Assembly (NCBI GenBank): GCA_902558495.1
Contig: CACEEB010000008.1
Location: 1-43,078 of the forward strand
Direction: 5' to 3'
DNA length: 43,078 nt
Origin: an uncultured OM43 clade bacterium
GTDB taxonomy: Bacteria > Pseudomonadota > Gammaproteobacteria > Burkholderiales > Methylophilaceae
Shown: positions 1 through 7,748 of the stretch, piece by piece
Position numbering within the stretch: position 1 is the first letter of the stretch
Layout of the letters: the number at the start of each line of letters is the position of its first letter
Position numbers and translations under genes: made by a program
The notes under the pieces: generated by a model
Told to the model about the DNA's origin: nothing
What the model saw: only the letters and a program-made list of their open reading frames with translations
The model's database searches: none

Positions 1-896
1 TGTTCTACACAAAAATCTAGCATTTTTTTAATATTTTTTGGACTACCAACAGGGGATCCTGATATTGAACGACGTCCACCCATCAGTGAGAATACAGAGG
101 CATCTATTTTTTCAAGAACTGCTCCTACAAAATGTAATCTACCTCTTGGTTTAATAATACTTAAGTATAGATTCCAATCTAACTTTACGTTAACAGTAGA
201 TATAATAAAGTCAAAGCTTGAAATATATTTCTGTATTTCATTTTTATCGGTTGAGGAAATAATTTTGTCAGCCCCCATATTAAAAATAGGTTGATCTTTG
301 TCTTTTGAGCTTGTAAATGCAGTTACGTGGCAACCTAATGCTTTATAAAATTTCACTGCAAGATGCCCTAGTCCCCCAATTCCAATGACCCCTACTTTAT
401 GATTATGATTAATATTGAATTCAACAATAGGAGTAAATACTGTTATGCCTCCACAAAGAAGTGGTCCTGCATCATTTGCTTTAATTCCATTGGGCAAAGG
501 TATAACACTTACTTCATCTGCAGAAACTTGCTCAGCAAATCCTCCAAATTGGCTATAGACAGTCTTATTAGTTTTGCTACAAAAATTATGATCACCTTTT
601 TCGCAATATTCACATCTATTACAATATCCAGAATGCCAACCAAGACCTACCTTATCTCCAATTGAATGCAGCGAAACCTCTTTTCCAATTTCAATAATTT
701 CACCTATGACTTCATGTCCAGCTACCATTGGATAATTTGATTTACCCCAATCATTATCAATTGCACTTAAATCACTATGACATATACCGCATGTATGAAC
801 TTGAATCCTTACCTCTTTTGGATTAAGGGGTTTCGCTTCAAATAAATACTCTTTAAGTGGCCCACCTTTTTTTATCGCAGCGTAAGATTTAATCAT
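1..896 (-). CDS. Zinc-dependent alcohol dehydrogenase (CAD/YahK-like), 3' end cut by window edge
   Basis: About 298 codons are visible from the ATG at 896 and no stop is reached, so the C-terminus lies left of the window. It is a medium-chain dehydrogenase/reductase that would oxidise alcohols or reduce aldehydes with NAD(P)H. Seen in order: catalytic-zinc motif CGICHSDL, the GHExxG signature (GHEVIGEIIEIG), the four structural-zinc cysteines (CNRCEYCEKGDHNFC), and the Rossmann motif GIGGLGH. The arrangement fits the cinnamyl-alcohol/YahK/AdhC subgroup, which is often NADPH-linked. It starts 19 nt after the repeat-protein gene on the same strand, with GGAT just upstream of ATG. Substrate cannot be told from sequence; in a methylotroph an aldehyde-detoxifying role is possible but inferred. 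Confidence 0.88.
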   Translation of the reverse strand, partial: MIKSYAAIKKGGPLKEYLFEAKPLNPKEVRIQVHTCGICHSDLSAIDNDWGKSNYPMVAGHEVIGEIIEIGKEVSLHSIGDKVGLGWHSGYCNRCEYCEKGDHNFCSKTNKTVYSQFGGFAEQVSADEVSVIPLPNGIKANDAGPLLCGGITVFTPIVEFNINHNHKVGVIGIGGLGHLAVKFYKALGCHVTAFTSSKDKDQPIFNMGADKIISSTDKNEIQKYISSFDFIISTVNVKLDWNLYLSIIKPRGRLHFVGAVLEKIDASVFSLMGGRRSISGSPVGSPKNIKKMLDFCVE

Positions 897-915
897 TAGC
901 ATCCAAGATTTAATT

Positions 916-1347
916 TTATTTAATTACTTTACCACTTAAATAAATATCTTTGGAGCGTACGCTTCCATCTTTGTTATAAGTAATCTCCTCTCCATCCTTT
1001 ATGCCATTAATAAATTTTACTGAAGATCGTAATTGACCACTTTTATACCATTGTTGCCACAATCCATTTTCTTTACCATTTTCGTACATAACTTCTAGTT
1101 TTAATTTACCGTTTTCATGCCATTGTCTCCAAGAACCATTTTCGACACCACTTTCAAAATGACTCTCCATTTTTTTATTTCCAGATTCAAACCAGAAAAT
1201 TTCTTTACCATGCTTTTTTGAGTTTTTATAGGAAATTTCATATTTTGGATTTCCATTATCAAAAGATTCAGTATAAGTGCCATTTTCAAGGCTACCCGCA
1301 TTTACAATACCTATGAAGGACAGTGCTAAAAGAATAATTCTAATCAT
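916..1347 (-). CDS. Exported YwqK/MORN_2-type repeat protein
   Basis: 143 aa. An N-terminal signal peptide is clear (MIRIILLALSFIGIVNAGS), so the protein should reach the periplasm or cell surface. The rest is about five tandem repeats of roughly 24 residues with the pattern xGxWxQWxxNGxLxxExxYxNGxx, for example around NGSWRQWHENGKL and NGLWQQWYKSGQL. This is the MORN_2/YwqK-antitoxin-type repeat, a beta-hairpin repeat found in many bacterial exported proteins. The family name refers to a Bacillus toxin-antitoxin pair, but no toxin partner is seen here, so I would not call it an antitoxin. Function unknown. It lies between the small-protein genes upstream and the alcohol dehydrogenase downstream. 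Confidence 0.8.
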   Translation of the reverse strand: MIRIILLALSFIGIVNAGSLENGTYTESFDNGNPKYEISYKNSKKHGKEIFWFESGNKKMESHFESGVENGSWRQWHENGKLKLEVMYENGKENGLWQQWYKSGQLRSSVKFINGIKDGEEITYNKDGSVRSKDIYLSGKVIK

Positions 1348-1400
1348 AACTTTTCCTTTATTTATTAACCCTACTGTGACTCAATCTGAGAAACAGAGTT

Positions 1401-1670
1401 TCAGAAATATTCTTTAATAGTTTCGGTGTATTCAGGAAAATAATTACTTATTACATTGATATCAAACTTTCTTAAAATAGATGTGTTTGGTTCACGATCC
1501 AGTAAAAATTCAAAAGAATGTTTAACGATATTTTCAGGGGAAATATTATATTTTGTAAATTGATTTAAAAAGTCTTTACTGGCTGTTACGTGGTGCTCAG
1601 TAGTGCTCCCTTGAGTAACAACAACTTTGAAATTATTAGGACTTACTTCTTCAACTAATATATTATGCAC
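1401..1670 (-). CDS. Conserved small protein of unknown function
   Basis: 89 aa from the GTG at 1670, which follows the stop of the upstream gene by one nucleotide; AAGGA lies about 13 nt upstream inside that gene. The frame stays open to a TTG at 1712 (103 aa), but that start has its purine run only 2 nt away and would overlap the upstream gene by 41 nt, so GTG is preferred. The C-terminal half (SFEFLLDREPNTSILRKFD, then VISNYFPEY) resembles a small conserved protein I have met in proteobacteria and cyanobacteria, where a similar core ends in a FPEYE-like motif. No signal peptide, no known catalytic motif. Probably cytosolic, translated by coupling with the exported protein before it. Confidence 0.65.
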   Translation of the reverse strand: MHNILVEEVSPNNFKVVVTQGSTTEHHVTASKDFLNQFTKYNISPENIVKHSFEFLLDREPNTSILRKFDINVISNYFPEYTETIKEYF

Positions 1671-1671
1671 C

Positions 1672-2016
1672 TTATTCGCATTTTCCTTGAAAAGATTCTG
1701 TGTATTGGCCAAAACCTTTATTGCCTGCTATGAAGTCACTAGCTTCTTTTGTTTCCAAATTAATGACTAACTTACGGATATTGAGAAAATTTGATTTGCA
1801 TGTTATTGATTTTGGAGTCCATAAACAATCAATGTTATTTAAGTCTTGTAATGCCCCATCTTTAAATTTAAATGTAACATTTTTCATTTCTTCTTTGGCA
1901 CCAGAAGATCCGATTAATTCAAATTGACTCAGCCCTTTACAATTAAAATTAACAGTTTCACTACCAAAAGCAAATTGTGAAAAAGCAAGAACGAGGGAAA
2001 AAATAAGTTTTTTCAT
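1672..2016 (-). CDS. Small exported protein, unknown function
   Basis: 114 aa. The start MKKLIFSLVLAFSQFAFGSE is a textbook Sec signal peptide, cleaved probably after FAFG-S. The mature part of about 95 residues has four cysteines (NCKG, DCLW, TCKS, GKCE), which could form two disulfides in the periplasm; the window also encodes DsbD and a TlpA-like thioredoxin. I recognise no family. It lies 17 nt downstream of the lipoprotein gene and is followed after 1 nt by the GTG-started conserved protein, so the three form one transcription unit. Called real because of the clean signal peptide and tight operon spacing. Confidence 0.65.
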   Translation of the reverse strand: MKKLIFSLVLAFSQFAFGSETVNFNCKGLSQFELIGSSGAKEEMKNVTFKFKDGALQDLNNIDCLWTPKSITCKSNFLNIRKLVINLETKEASDFIAGNKGFGQYTESFQGKCE

Positions 2017-2033
2017 TTAAGATTGAACATTAC

Positions 2034-2438
2034 TCAACGAGTAAGTTCCTCCATACATTTTCTAAATTTTAATGTGCCAACTTCAAAGCCAAGATTTTGA
2101 CATTTGATTTTCGCAATTGATCCGTTAAGTCTTACGGATGACTTTCCATCAATATTTAATTCATTTGAAAGTTTTCCATTGTAATTACATTTAAATTGCA
2201 TTACATATTGCATTAAATGATCTTTACCAATATTTTTTACGCTGTCTTGGTTGAATCCACCATACATTTTACAGCTCCTTATCATAAAATCTGTAGGATC
2301 TTCCTCACTAAAATGTTCTTGGATAACTATCCCCGTATAATCGTTATGAGGAGCAGGGTACTGAGAGCTTGGACTAAACAAAGATGCACAACCAGACATC
2401 AGCATAAAAGGAATTGATATCAAAATATTTTTATTCAT
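2034..2438 (-). CDS. Putative lipoprotein, unknown function
   Basis: 134 aa. The N-terminus MNKNILISIPFMLMSGCASL is a type II signal peptide with a lipobox-like MSGC (cysteine 17 would be lipidated), followed by a proline/serine-rich linker. The mature domain carries three further cysteines (SCKMYGG, FKCNYNG, IKCQNLG) and one near the end (FRKCMEEL). No family recognised. An AAGAGGA ribosome-binding site lies 5 nt before the ATG at 2438. First gene of the minus-strand run of small proteins and divergent from the photolyase operon. Confidence 0.65.
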   Translation of the reverse strand: MNKNILISIPFMLMSGCASLFSPSSQYPAPHNDYTGIVIQEHFSEEDPTDFMIRSCKMYGGFNQDSVKNIGKDHLMQYVMQFKCNYNGKLSNELNIDGKSSVRLNGSIAKIKCQNLGFEVGTLKFRKCMEELTR

Positions 2439-2492
2439 CTAGTCCTCTTGGCATTTACTTAGTCATGTACGTATTATTGAATTTTTAATAAT

Positions 2493-2498
2493 AGTATA
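2493..2498 (-). promoter_or_regulatory. Possible -10 box for the lipoprotein operon
   Basis: TATACT on the minus strand, 55 nt before the lipoprotein ATG. No good -35 hexamer lies at the right distance (TTAATT is the closest). Weak call, supported mainly by being in the only divergent gap of the region. Confidence 0.3.
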
Positions 2499-2529
2499 GA
2501 CCTATTTTTAGATGAATTAAAATTAGCAG

Positions 2530-2560
2530 TTGAAGCATTTATTTAAATAAACTTTATAAT
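2530..2560 (+). promoter_or_regulatory. Photolyase operon promoter with 19-nt spacer and near-centred palindrome
   Basis: TTGAAG (2530-2535; 4 of 6 to consensus) and a perfect TATAAT (2555-2560) are separated by 19 nt rather than 17. The spacer holds a perfect 14-bp palindrome, TTTATTTAAATAAA at 2538-2551, centred within half a base of the spacer midpoint. This is the geometry of promoters controlled by MerR-family activators, which bind a palindrome between over-spaced -35 and -10 boxes. The TATAAT overlaps an upstream in-frame ATG (2559), which argues that DUF2256 starts at 2595. The regulator itself is not in the window; AT-rich palindromes also arise by chance. Confidence 0.5.
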
Positions 2561-2594
2561 GGAACCCCTTAGCAACAAACTAATCAAACGGCTT

Positions 2595-2723
2595 ATGAAA
2601 AAAAATAATCTACCAACTAAAGATTGTGTTGTTTGCCACAGACCATTTTCTTGGAGAAAAAAATGGAGTTCATGTTGGGAGTCAGTAAAGTATTGCTCTA
2701 AACGTTGCCAGAATAAAAGATAA
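2595..2723 (+). CDS. DUF2256 zinc-ribbon-like mini-protein
   Basis: 42 aa. The sequence has the DUF2256 pattern: [19 protein letters not shown], then [10 protein letters not shown] at the end, with two CxxC-like pairs (CVVC and CSKRC) suited to bind one zinc. DUF2256 proteins are usually about 40-55 aa and, from memory, often sit beside photolyase/cryptochrome genes; their function is unknown. An in-frame ATG exists at 2559 (54 aa), but it overlaps the -10 box, so 2595 is chosen. Two nucleotides separate its stop from the cryptochrome ATG, implying translational coupling. Easily missed because of its size. Confidence 0.82.
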   Translation: MKKNNLPTKDCVVCHRPFSWRKKWSSCWESVKYCSKRCQNKR

Positions 2724-2725
2724 TT

Positions 2726-4012
2726 ATGGAATTAAGAAGTATTTATTGGTTTAGAAACGATCTAAGGCTAAGTGACAATCTTTCCCTTAATAAGGCACTT
2801 GATAATTCAAAATATATTTTATTTCTTTTTGTAGATGATGAAAGCAATCGTCAACATACCTCATGGGAGTTTATGCGTACAGATACCCATAGAGAAACAT
2901 TCATTTATCAAGGAATTTCTAGTTTAGATAAAGCGCTTAAGAGTTATGGACACTCACTTCATGTGTTAAAGGGAAATACTGTTGAAATTTTAAATAAGAT
3001 TGTTAAGGAACATCATATTGATAGTATTTTTTGTGAGGAAATTGTTGCATCAGAAGAAAACGAGCAAATTAAAGTACTTAAGAAATTAAATGTAAATATT
3101 AAATCAATTTTTCAATCTTCATTATTTAACGTCAAACAGCTTCCATTTGATATTAAAAATATGCCAGATGTATTTACAAAATTTAGAAAATGTATGGATC
3201 TTGAGAAGATTGAACCTAATAATCCCGAACAATTATCAGATAATATAAAAAATATTTTACCTATAAATTTTAACAGTCCAAAAATTACTGTTAAAAAAAT
3301 TCACAGGCATAAGGGAAGCTCGTTTCCAATCTATATAGATAATTTTATGGGAGGTGAACTTAATGCAATGGAAAATATAAAAAAATATTTTCAAAGTAAC
3401 TTGCCCCAATCTTATAAAGATACAAGAAATAATTTAATAGGAATAAATTTTTCTACTAAGTTTTCTCCTTGGTTAGCATTGGGCTTTATTTCTCCAAGAC
3501 AAATATATGCATATTTAAAACATTATGAACTTAAATTTTTGGCAAATGAGAGTACATATTGGATTTTCTTTGAATTATTGTGGAGAGATTTTTTTAGATT
3601 CATTTTTATTAAATATGGCGATAAATTTTTTTATAAAAGTGGATTAGGATTAAATCCAGTGAAAATAAATCATAATGCAAAGAACTTAGAGGCGTGGATA
3701 AAGGGTAAGACATCAAATTCATTCATTAATGCTGGAATGATTGAATTATACAAAACAGGATTTTTATCGAATAGAATGCGTCAAATTGTAGCAAGTTATC
3801 TTGTCAACGAACTATCTTGTGATTGGCGATCAGGTGCTTCATGGTTTGAATCTCAATTAATAGATTACGATGTTTATAGTAATTATGGAAATTGGGCATA
3901 TATTGCAGGATGTGGAACAGACCCTCGAGGAGGAAGACATTTTAATATTGAAAAACAAAGAAAAATTTATGATCCAGATGGTATCTATCAACAAATATGG
4001 AATAAATCATGA
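2726..4012 (+). CDS. DASH-type cryptochrome / photolyase
   Basis: 428 aa, about the usual length for a bacterial cry-DASH. The N-terminal alpha/beta antenna domain begins YWFRNDLRLSDN; the FAD-binding helical domain runs from about residue 245 (WLALGFISPRQIY) through LLWRDFFRF (about 284), SNRMRQIVASYLVNEL (about 348) and DYDVYSNYGNWAYIAG...DPRGGRHFN (about 380-405). WRxGAxWFE, IDYDVxSNxGNW and the DPRxxRxFN block are typical of the DASH class rather than classical CPD photolyase. Such proteins use FAD, usually with a folate antenna, to repair UV-made pyrimidine dimers (best shown for single-stranded DNA) or to sense blue light. It overlaps the next gene by ATGA, so the two are coupled. Confidence 0.9.
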   Translation: MELRSIYWFRNDLRLSDNLSLNKALDNSKYILFLFVDDESNRQHTSWEFMRTDTHRETFIYQGISSLDKALKSYGHSLHVLKGNTVEILNKIVKEHHIDSIFCEEIVASEENEQIKVLKKLNVNIKSIFQSSLFNVKQLPFDIKNMPDVFTKFRKCMDLEKIEPNNPEQLSDNIKNILPINFNSPKITVKKIHRHKGSSFPIYIDNFMGGELNAMENIKKYFQSNLPQSYKDTRNNLIGINFSTKFSPWLALGFISPRQIYAYLKHYELKFLANESTYWIFFELLWRDFFRFIFIKYGDKFFYKSGLGLNPVKINHNAKNLEAWIKGKTSNSFINAGMIELYKTGFLSNRMRQIVASYLVNELSCDWRSGASWFESQLIDYDVYSNYGNWAYIAGCGTDPRGGRHFNIEKQRKIYDPDGIYQQIWNKS

Positions 4013-5502
4013 AAAAATTACAAATAATTTTAGGAAACCAATTATTTCCAATCACAGAAATCCAAAAACTGGAATCAACTTTTGTTTTTATGGCAGAAGA
4101 TATGGGGTTATGTTCTAAACCCAGAAATCATAAATTAAAAATATTAAATTTTTTGGTCTCAATGAGGGAGTACAGAGATGAACTTATAAAAAAGAGCTTA
4201 AAAGTATTTTATTTTTCTATTGAGGATCCGGAATTTCAGAATCCTTATGAAGATAAACTATTACAGGTTATAAAAAAAGAAAAAATTGATGAAGTACAAT
4301 TTTTTGAAATAGAAGATAGGCCTTTTGAGAATAGAATTTTTACGTTGCTTCGAAATAAAGGTATTAAATATTCAATAATTCCATCACCAATGTTTTTATG
4401 TTCAAGAAAAAATTTCTTGGAATACTCTAAGAAAAATAAAAATTTAAGGATGGCTAGTTTTTATCAAATGATGAGAAAAGAACATGGGATATTAGTCGAT
4501 AAAGATAATAAACCTATTGGTGAAAAATGGTCATTTGATGCTGATAATAGAAAAAAACTTCCTAAAGATATTTCATTGCCAACAAAACCAAAAAATAACA
4601 CATCTTCATATTTGCCTGATCTTGAGAGAATCATTAATTCGAAATTCAAAGACCATCCAGGCAGCACAAAAAATCCTTGGGTACCTTTTACAAGGGCACA
4701 AGCGTTAGAATTTCTTGATAATTTTCTGGAGCATAAAATAGAAAACTTTGGTAAATATGAGGATGCTATTGATTCAAATAATAATTTTTTATTCCATAGT
4801 TTAATGAGCCCCATTTTAAATATTGGATTATTAACTCCTCAGGAAATTATTGAAAAAACATTAAGTTATCATGATAAAAAACCTATTCCAATAAATTCTT
4901 TGGAGGGATTTATTAGACAAATTATAGGTTGGAGAGAATTTATTAGGGGAATATACCATGCAAAAGAGAAAAATGAGGTCAAGGGAAATTTTTGGAATCA
5001 CGATAGACTTTTAACAGCAGATTGGTATGAGGGAACAACAGGTATCACTCCTCTAGATGATGCAATTAAAGATTGTATTAATTATGGATACACCCATCAC
5101 ATTCCCAGACTTATGATAATTGCTAATATGATGAATTTGGCTAGAATTCATCCCGATGAAATTTATAGATGGTTTATGGAAATGTTTGTAGACTCAGCAG
5201 ATTGGGTGATGGCAGCAAATGTTTATGGTATGGGAACATTTGCTGATGGTGGGTTGTTTGCTACTAAACCCTACTCTTGTGGTTCTAATTATATTTTAAA
5301 GATGAGTAATTATAAAAAGAGTGAATGGTGTGAGACTGTAGATGGTTTATATTGGTCTTTCGTATCAGACAATGAATCTTTTTTTAAAAAAAATCCAAGA
5401 TTATCGATCCTTACTAACGCTCTTGGCAGAATGAATGATGATAGAAAAAAAATTATTTTTAAGAGAGCTGATGATTTTATAACTAATATGACTAAAAATT
5501 AG
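4009..5502 (+). CDS. PhrB/FeS-BCP-like cryptochrome/photolyase lacking iron-sulfur ligands
   Basis: 497 aa. N-terminus has the family's GNQLFP motif; C-terminal features include GWREFIRGIYH (about 300), YTHHIPRLM (about 361-369), DSADWVMAANVYGMGTFADGG (about 397-417) and LYWSFV (about 447). These place it in the deoxyribodipyrimidine-photolyase-related family whose characterised members (Agrobacterium PhrB) repair (6-4) photoproducts using FAD, a lumazine antenna and a [4Fe-4S] cluster. Aligning by the HH pair, three of the four cluster cysteines of PhrB (C350, C438, C441) fall on P348, K436 and E439; only C441 may match the fourth, beside a deletion of about 10 residues. A cluster is therefore unlikely. 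The second HH histidine, important for (6-4) repair in PhrB, is kept. Coupled to cry-DASH by a 4-nt overlap. Confidence 0.88.
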   Translation: MKKLQIILGNQLFPITEIQKLESTFVFMAEDMGLCSKPRNHKLKILNFLVSMREYRDELIKKSLKVFYFSIEDPEFQNPYEDKLLQVIKKEKIDEVQFFEIEDRPFENRIFTLLRNKGIKYSIIPSPMFLCSRKNFLEYSKKNKNLRMASFYQMMRKEHGILVDKDNKPIGEKWSFDADNRKKLPKDISLPTKPKNNTSSYLPDLERIINSKFKDHPGSTKNPWVPFTRAQALEFLDNFLEHKIENFGKYEDAIDSNNNFLFHSLMSPILNIGLLTPQEIIEKTLSYHDKKPIPINSLEGFIRQIIGWREFIRGIYHAKEKNEVKGNFWNHDRLLTADWYEGTTGITPLDDAIKDCINYGYTHHIPRLMIIANMMNLARIHPDEIYRWFMEMFVDSADWVMAANVYGMGTFADGGLFATKPYSCGSNYILKMSNYKKSEWCETVDGLYWSFVSDNESFFKKNPRLSILTNALGRMNDDRKKIIFKRADDFITNMTKN

Positions 5503-5512
5503 GTTGCTTAAT

Positions 5513-6397
5513 TTATACTTTTTCCCCAGATAAACAGACCCACCCATCTTTATAAGAAGACTTTTGCATTACAAACCATTCACTGTAAATATCCCTGATC
5601 TCATTTTCTTGATGTTTTAATATTCCTGATAAAGCAATTTTTCCATTCGGTAAGCAATAACGTGCAAGTGCAGGTGCTAGAACTTTTATAGCACTTGACA
5701 GAATATTAGCAATTACTAAGTCTGCCTGAACTATTAGCTTTTCTTGAGAATTTTTAAAAGTTATATCCGTTTGATTGAATTTAGCATTTTGTTCACTAGC
5801 AATGATGGCTTGAGGATCTATATCAACTCCTGTAACGGTACTAGCCCCTAATTTCTTTGCACAAATAGCTAAGATACCTGAGCCACAACCATAATCTAAT
5901 ACCACATTATTTTTTTTAATATTTTTAATCATCCATTCTATGCAAAGGTGAGTGGTGGGATGCGAACCAGTACCAAATGCTAAACCTGGATCAAGAGTTA
6001 AGTTTATTGCTTCTGGATCAATTACATCATGCCATGTTGGGATGATCCATACTTTATCTAAAATTGAAATAGGATTAAATTGCTCTTGTGTTTTTTTGAC
6101 CCAATCTTGATCTTGAATTTCACTAAATTTAGGGTCTAATTTTATCTTAAATTTTGTCTCCAACGCTTTAATTGTTTTTTTTGCATCCATTATGGTATTA
6201 AATAAGGCATCAATTTGAGTATGTTGCCAGAATTTTTGGTCCCCATTATGTGGTTCTCCAAAAATCATTTCCTCTTTTTTATTATGCAGATTGTGGTCTT
6301 GAATAGATGCTGAAATAGCGCTATTTTCTAGGATAAATTCACTGAAGTTATTTGCTTGTTCGGCAGACGTTAAAATTGATACATTGATCCATGACAT
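5513..6397 (-). CDS. prmA: Ribosomal protein L11 methyltransferase
   Basis: 294 aa, normal length. PrmA trimethylates ribosomal protein L11 with S-adenosylmethionine. The N-terminal L11-recognition domain starts MSWINVSILT; the Rossmann methyltransferase domain carries the signature LDPGLAFGTGSHPTTHLC (about 136-153), the SAM motif VLDYGCGSGILAI (about 166-178), GVDIDPQA and the NPPF-like catalytic segment in the form IANILSSAI. The ATG at 6397 follows the accC stop by one nucleotide. accB-accC-prmA is a standard proteobacterial arrangement. Its stop is 10 nt from the end of the convergent photolyase gene with no obvious terminator between. Confidence 0.95.
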   Translation of the reverse strand: MSWINVSILTSAEQANNFSEFILENSAISASIQDHNLHNKKEEMIFGEPHNGDQKFWQHTQIDALFNTIMDAKKTIKALETKFKIKLDPKFSEIQDQDWVKKTQEQFNPISILDKVWIIPTWHDVIDPEAINLTLDPGLAFGTGSHPTTHLCIEWMIKNIKKNNVVLDYGCGSGILAICAKKLGASTVTGVDIDPQAIIASEQNAKFNQTDITFKNSQEKLIVQADLVIANILSSAIKVLAPALARYCLPNGKIALSGILKHQENEIRDIYSEWFVMQKSSYKDGWVCLSGEKV

Positions 6398-6398
6398 C

Positions 6399-7745
6399 TT
6401 ACGTTTTTTTGTTAAGTTTTTGTTCTAAGTAATGAATAGTAACTCCACCTTCCTTAAAGGCTAGATCTTCCATCAAGTCACGATGAAGTGGAACATTTGT
6501 TTTTATACCCTCTATTAATATTTCTGAGAGAGCTATTTGCATTCTTGCAATTGCTTGCTCTCTTGTTGCGCCATAACAAATTAATTTACCAATCATTGAA
6601 TCATAGTGTGAGGGAACTTTATAGCCTCCAAAGGCATGAGTATCCATGCGTACGCCAGGGCCGCCAGGTAAATGGAAGCGTGATATTGTGCCCGGTGAAG
6701 GCATAAAATTATATGGATCCTCTGCATTTACTCTGCACTCAATAGCATGACCGTTGAGCTGGATATGCCTTTGTTTTCGATTTAGCTTTTCTCCATAAGC
6801 AATCTTAATTTGTTCTTGCACTAAATCTAACCCTGTAATCATTTCAGTAACAGTATGTTCTACTTGAAGCCGCGTATTCATTTCAATAAAAAAGAATTCA
6901 CCATTTTCATAAAGAAACTCAAATGTACCAGCACCACGATAACCAATTTTTTTACATGCATCGGCACAACGTTGCCCCATCTTATCCCTTAATCTTGTTG
7001 GCACCCCTGGCGCGGGCGCCTCTTCGATAATTTTTTGGTGGCGTCTTTGTAAAGAACAATCCCTATCCCACAAATGTACAGCATTTCCATGCTGATCGGA
7101 CATTACCTGAAACTCAATATGCCTTGGTTTTTCTAAGAACTTCTCCATATATACGGTGGCATTTCCAAAAGCAGCTTCTGCCTCTGCTTTGGTCATGGCA
7201 ACAGAATTTAATAGCGCTGCTTCCGTATGAACAACTCGCATCCCTCTTCCACCTCCACCACCTGCTGCTTTTACGATTACAGGATAACCAATTTTTTTTG
7301 CAATATCTTTAATGTCATTAGCATTTTCAGATAATGCACCATCTGAACCAGGCACACATGGAACCCCAGCTTTCTTCATAGCAGCTTTTGCACTAACTTT
7401 ATCTCCCATCAGCCTTATAGTTTCAGCTTTTGGACCAATAAAAGTGAAACCACTCTTTTCAACACGTTCTGCAAAATCTGCATTTTCAGATAAAAAGCCA
7501 TATCCTGGATGAATTGCCTGTGCGTCGGTGACTTCAGCAGCACTAATAATGGCAGGAATATTTAGGTAACTAAGATTGGAAGGGGGAGGGCCAATACATA
7601 CTGCCTCATCAGAAAGTTTTACATATTTTGCCTCGGCATCTGCTTGGGAATAAACAGTAACTGTTTTTATTCCCATTTCCCTGCATGCCCTTAACACTCT
7701 TAATGCTATTTCACCACGATTGGCAATCAGTATTTTATCAAACAT
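6399..7745 (-). CDS. accC: Biotin carboxylase subunit of acetyl-CoA carboxylase
   Basis: 448 aa, the standard length. It carboxylates the biotin on AccB with ATP and bicarbonate, the first half-reaction of malonyl-CoA formation for fatty-acid synthesis. Seen: N-terminal biotin-carboxylase fold ([18 protein letters not shown]), Lys of [15 protein letters not shown] (ATP-grasp glycine-rich loop, about 158-172), [19 protein letters not shown] (about 230-248), [16 protein letters not shown] (active site and ATP/Mg ligands, about 286-301) and the C-terminal ECRVNAEDP segment. It begins 3 nt after accB. Confidence 0.97.
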   Translation of the reverse strand: MFDKILIANRGEIALRVLRACREMGIKTVTVYSQADAEAKYVKLSDEAVCIGPPPSNLSYLNIPAIISAAEVTDAQAIHPGYGFLSENADFAERVEKSGFTFIGPKAETIRLMGDKVSAKAAMKKAGVPCVPGSDGALSENANDIKDIAKKIGYPVIVKAAGGGGGRGMRVVHTEAALLNSVAMTKAEAEAAFGNATVYMEKFLEKPRHIEFQVMSDQHGNAVHLWDRDCSLQRRHQKIIEEAPAPGVPTRLRDKMGQRCADACKKIGYRGAGTFEFLYENGEFFFIEMNTRLQVEHTVTEMITGLDLVQEQIKIAYGEKLNRKQRHIQLNGHAIECRVNAEDPYNFMPSPGTISRFHLPGGPGVRMDTHAFGGYKVPSHYDSMIGKLICYGATREQAIARMQIALSEILIEGIKTNVPLHRDLMEDLAFKEGGVTIHYLEQKLNKKT

Positions 7746-7748
7746 ATT

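Noticed and set aside
399-665. 88-codon plus-strand reading frame
   Set aside because: It is antisense to the well-supported alcohol dehydrogenase and resembles no protein.
1671-1712. TTG start extending the small conserved protein to 103 aa
   Set aside because: Would overlap the upstream gene by 41 nt with an ill-spaced ribosome-binding site; the GTG at 1670 is better placed.
2559-2594. Upstream ATG extending DUF2256 to 54 aa
   Set aside because: The ATG overlaps the TATAAT and would precede the predicted transcript start; family similarity begins near the ATG at 2595.
4464-4814. 116-codon minus-strand frame within the PhrB-like gene
   Set aside because: Antisense shadow of a conserved gene; no start signal and no recognisable domain.
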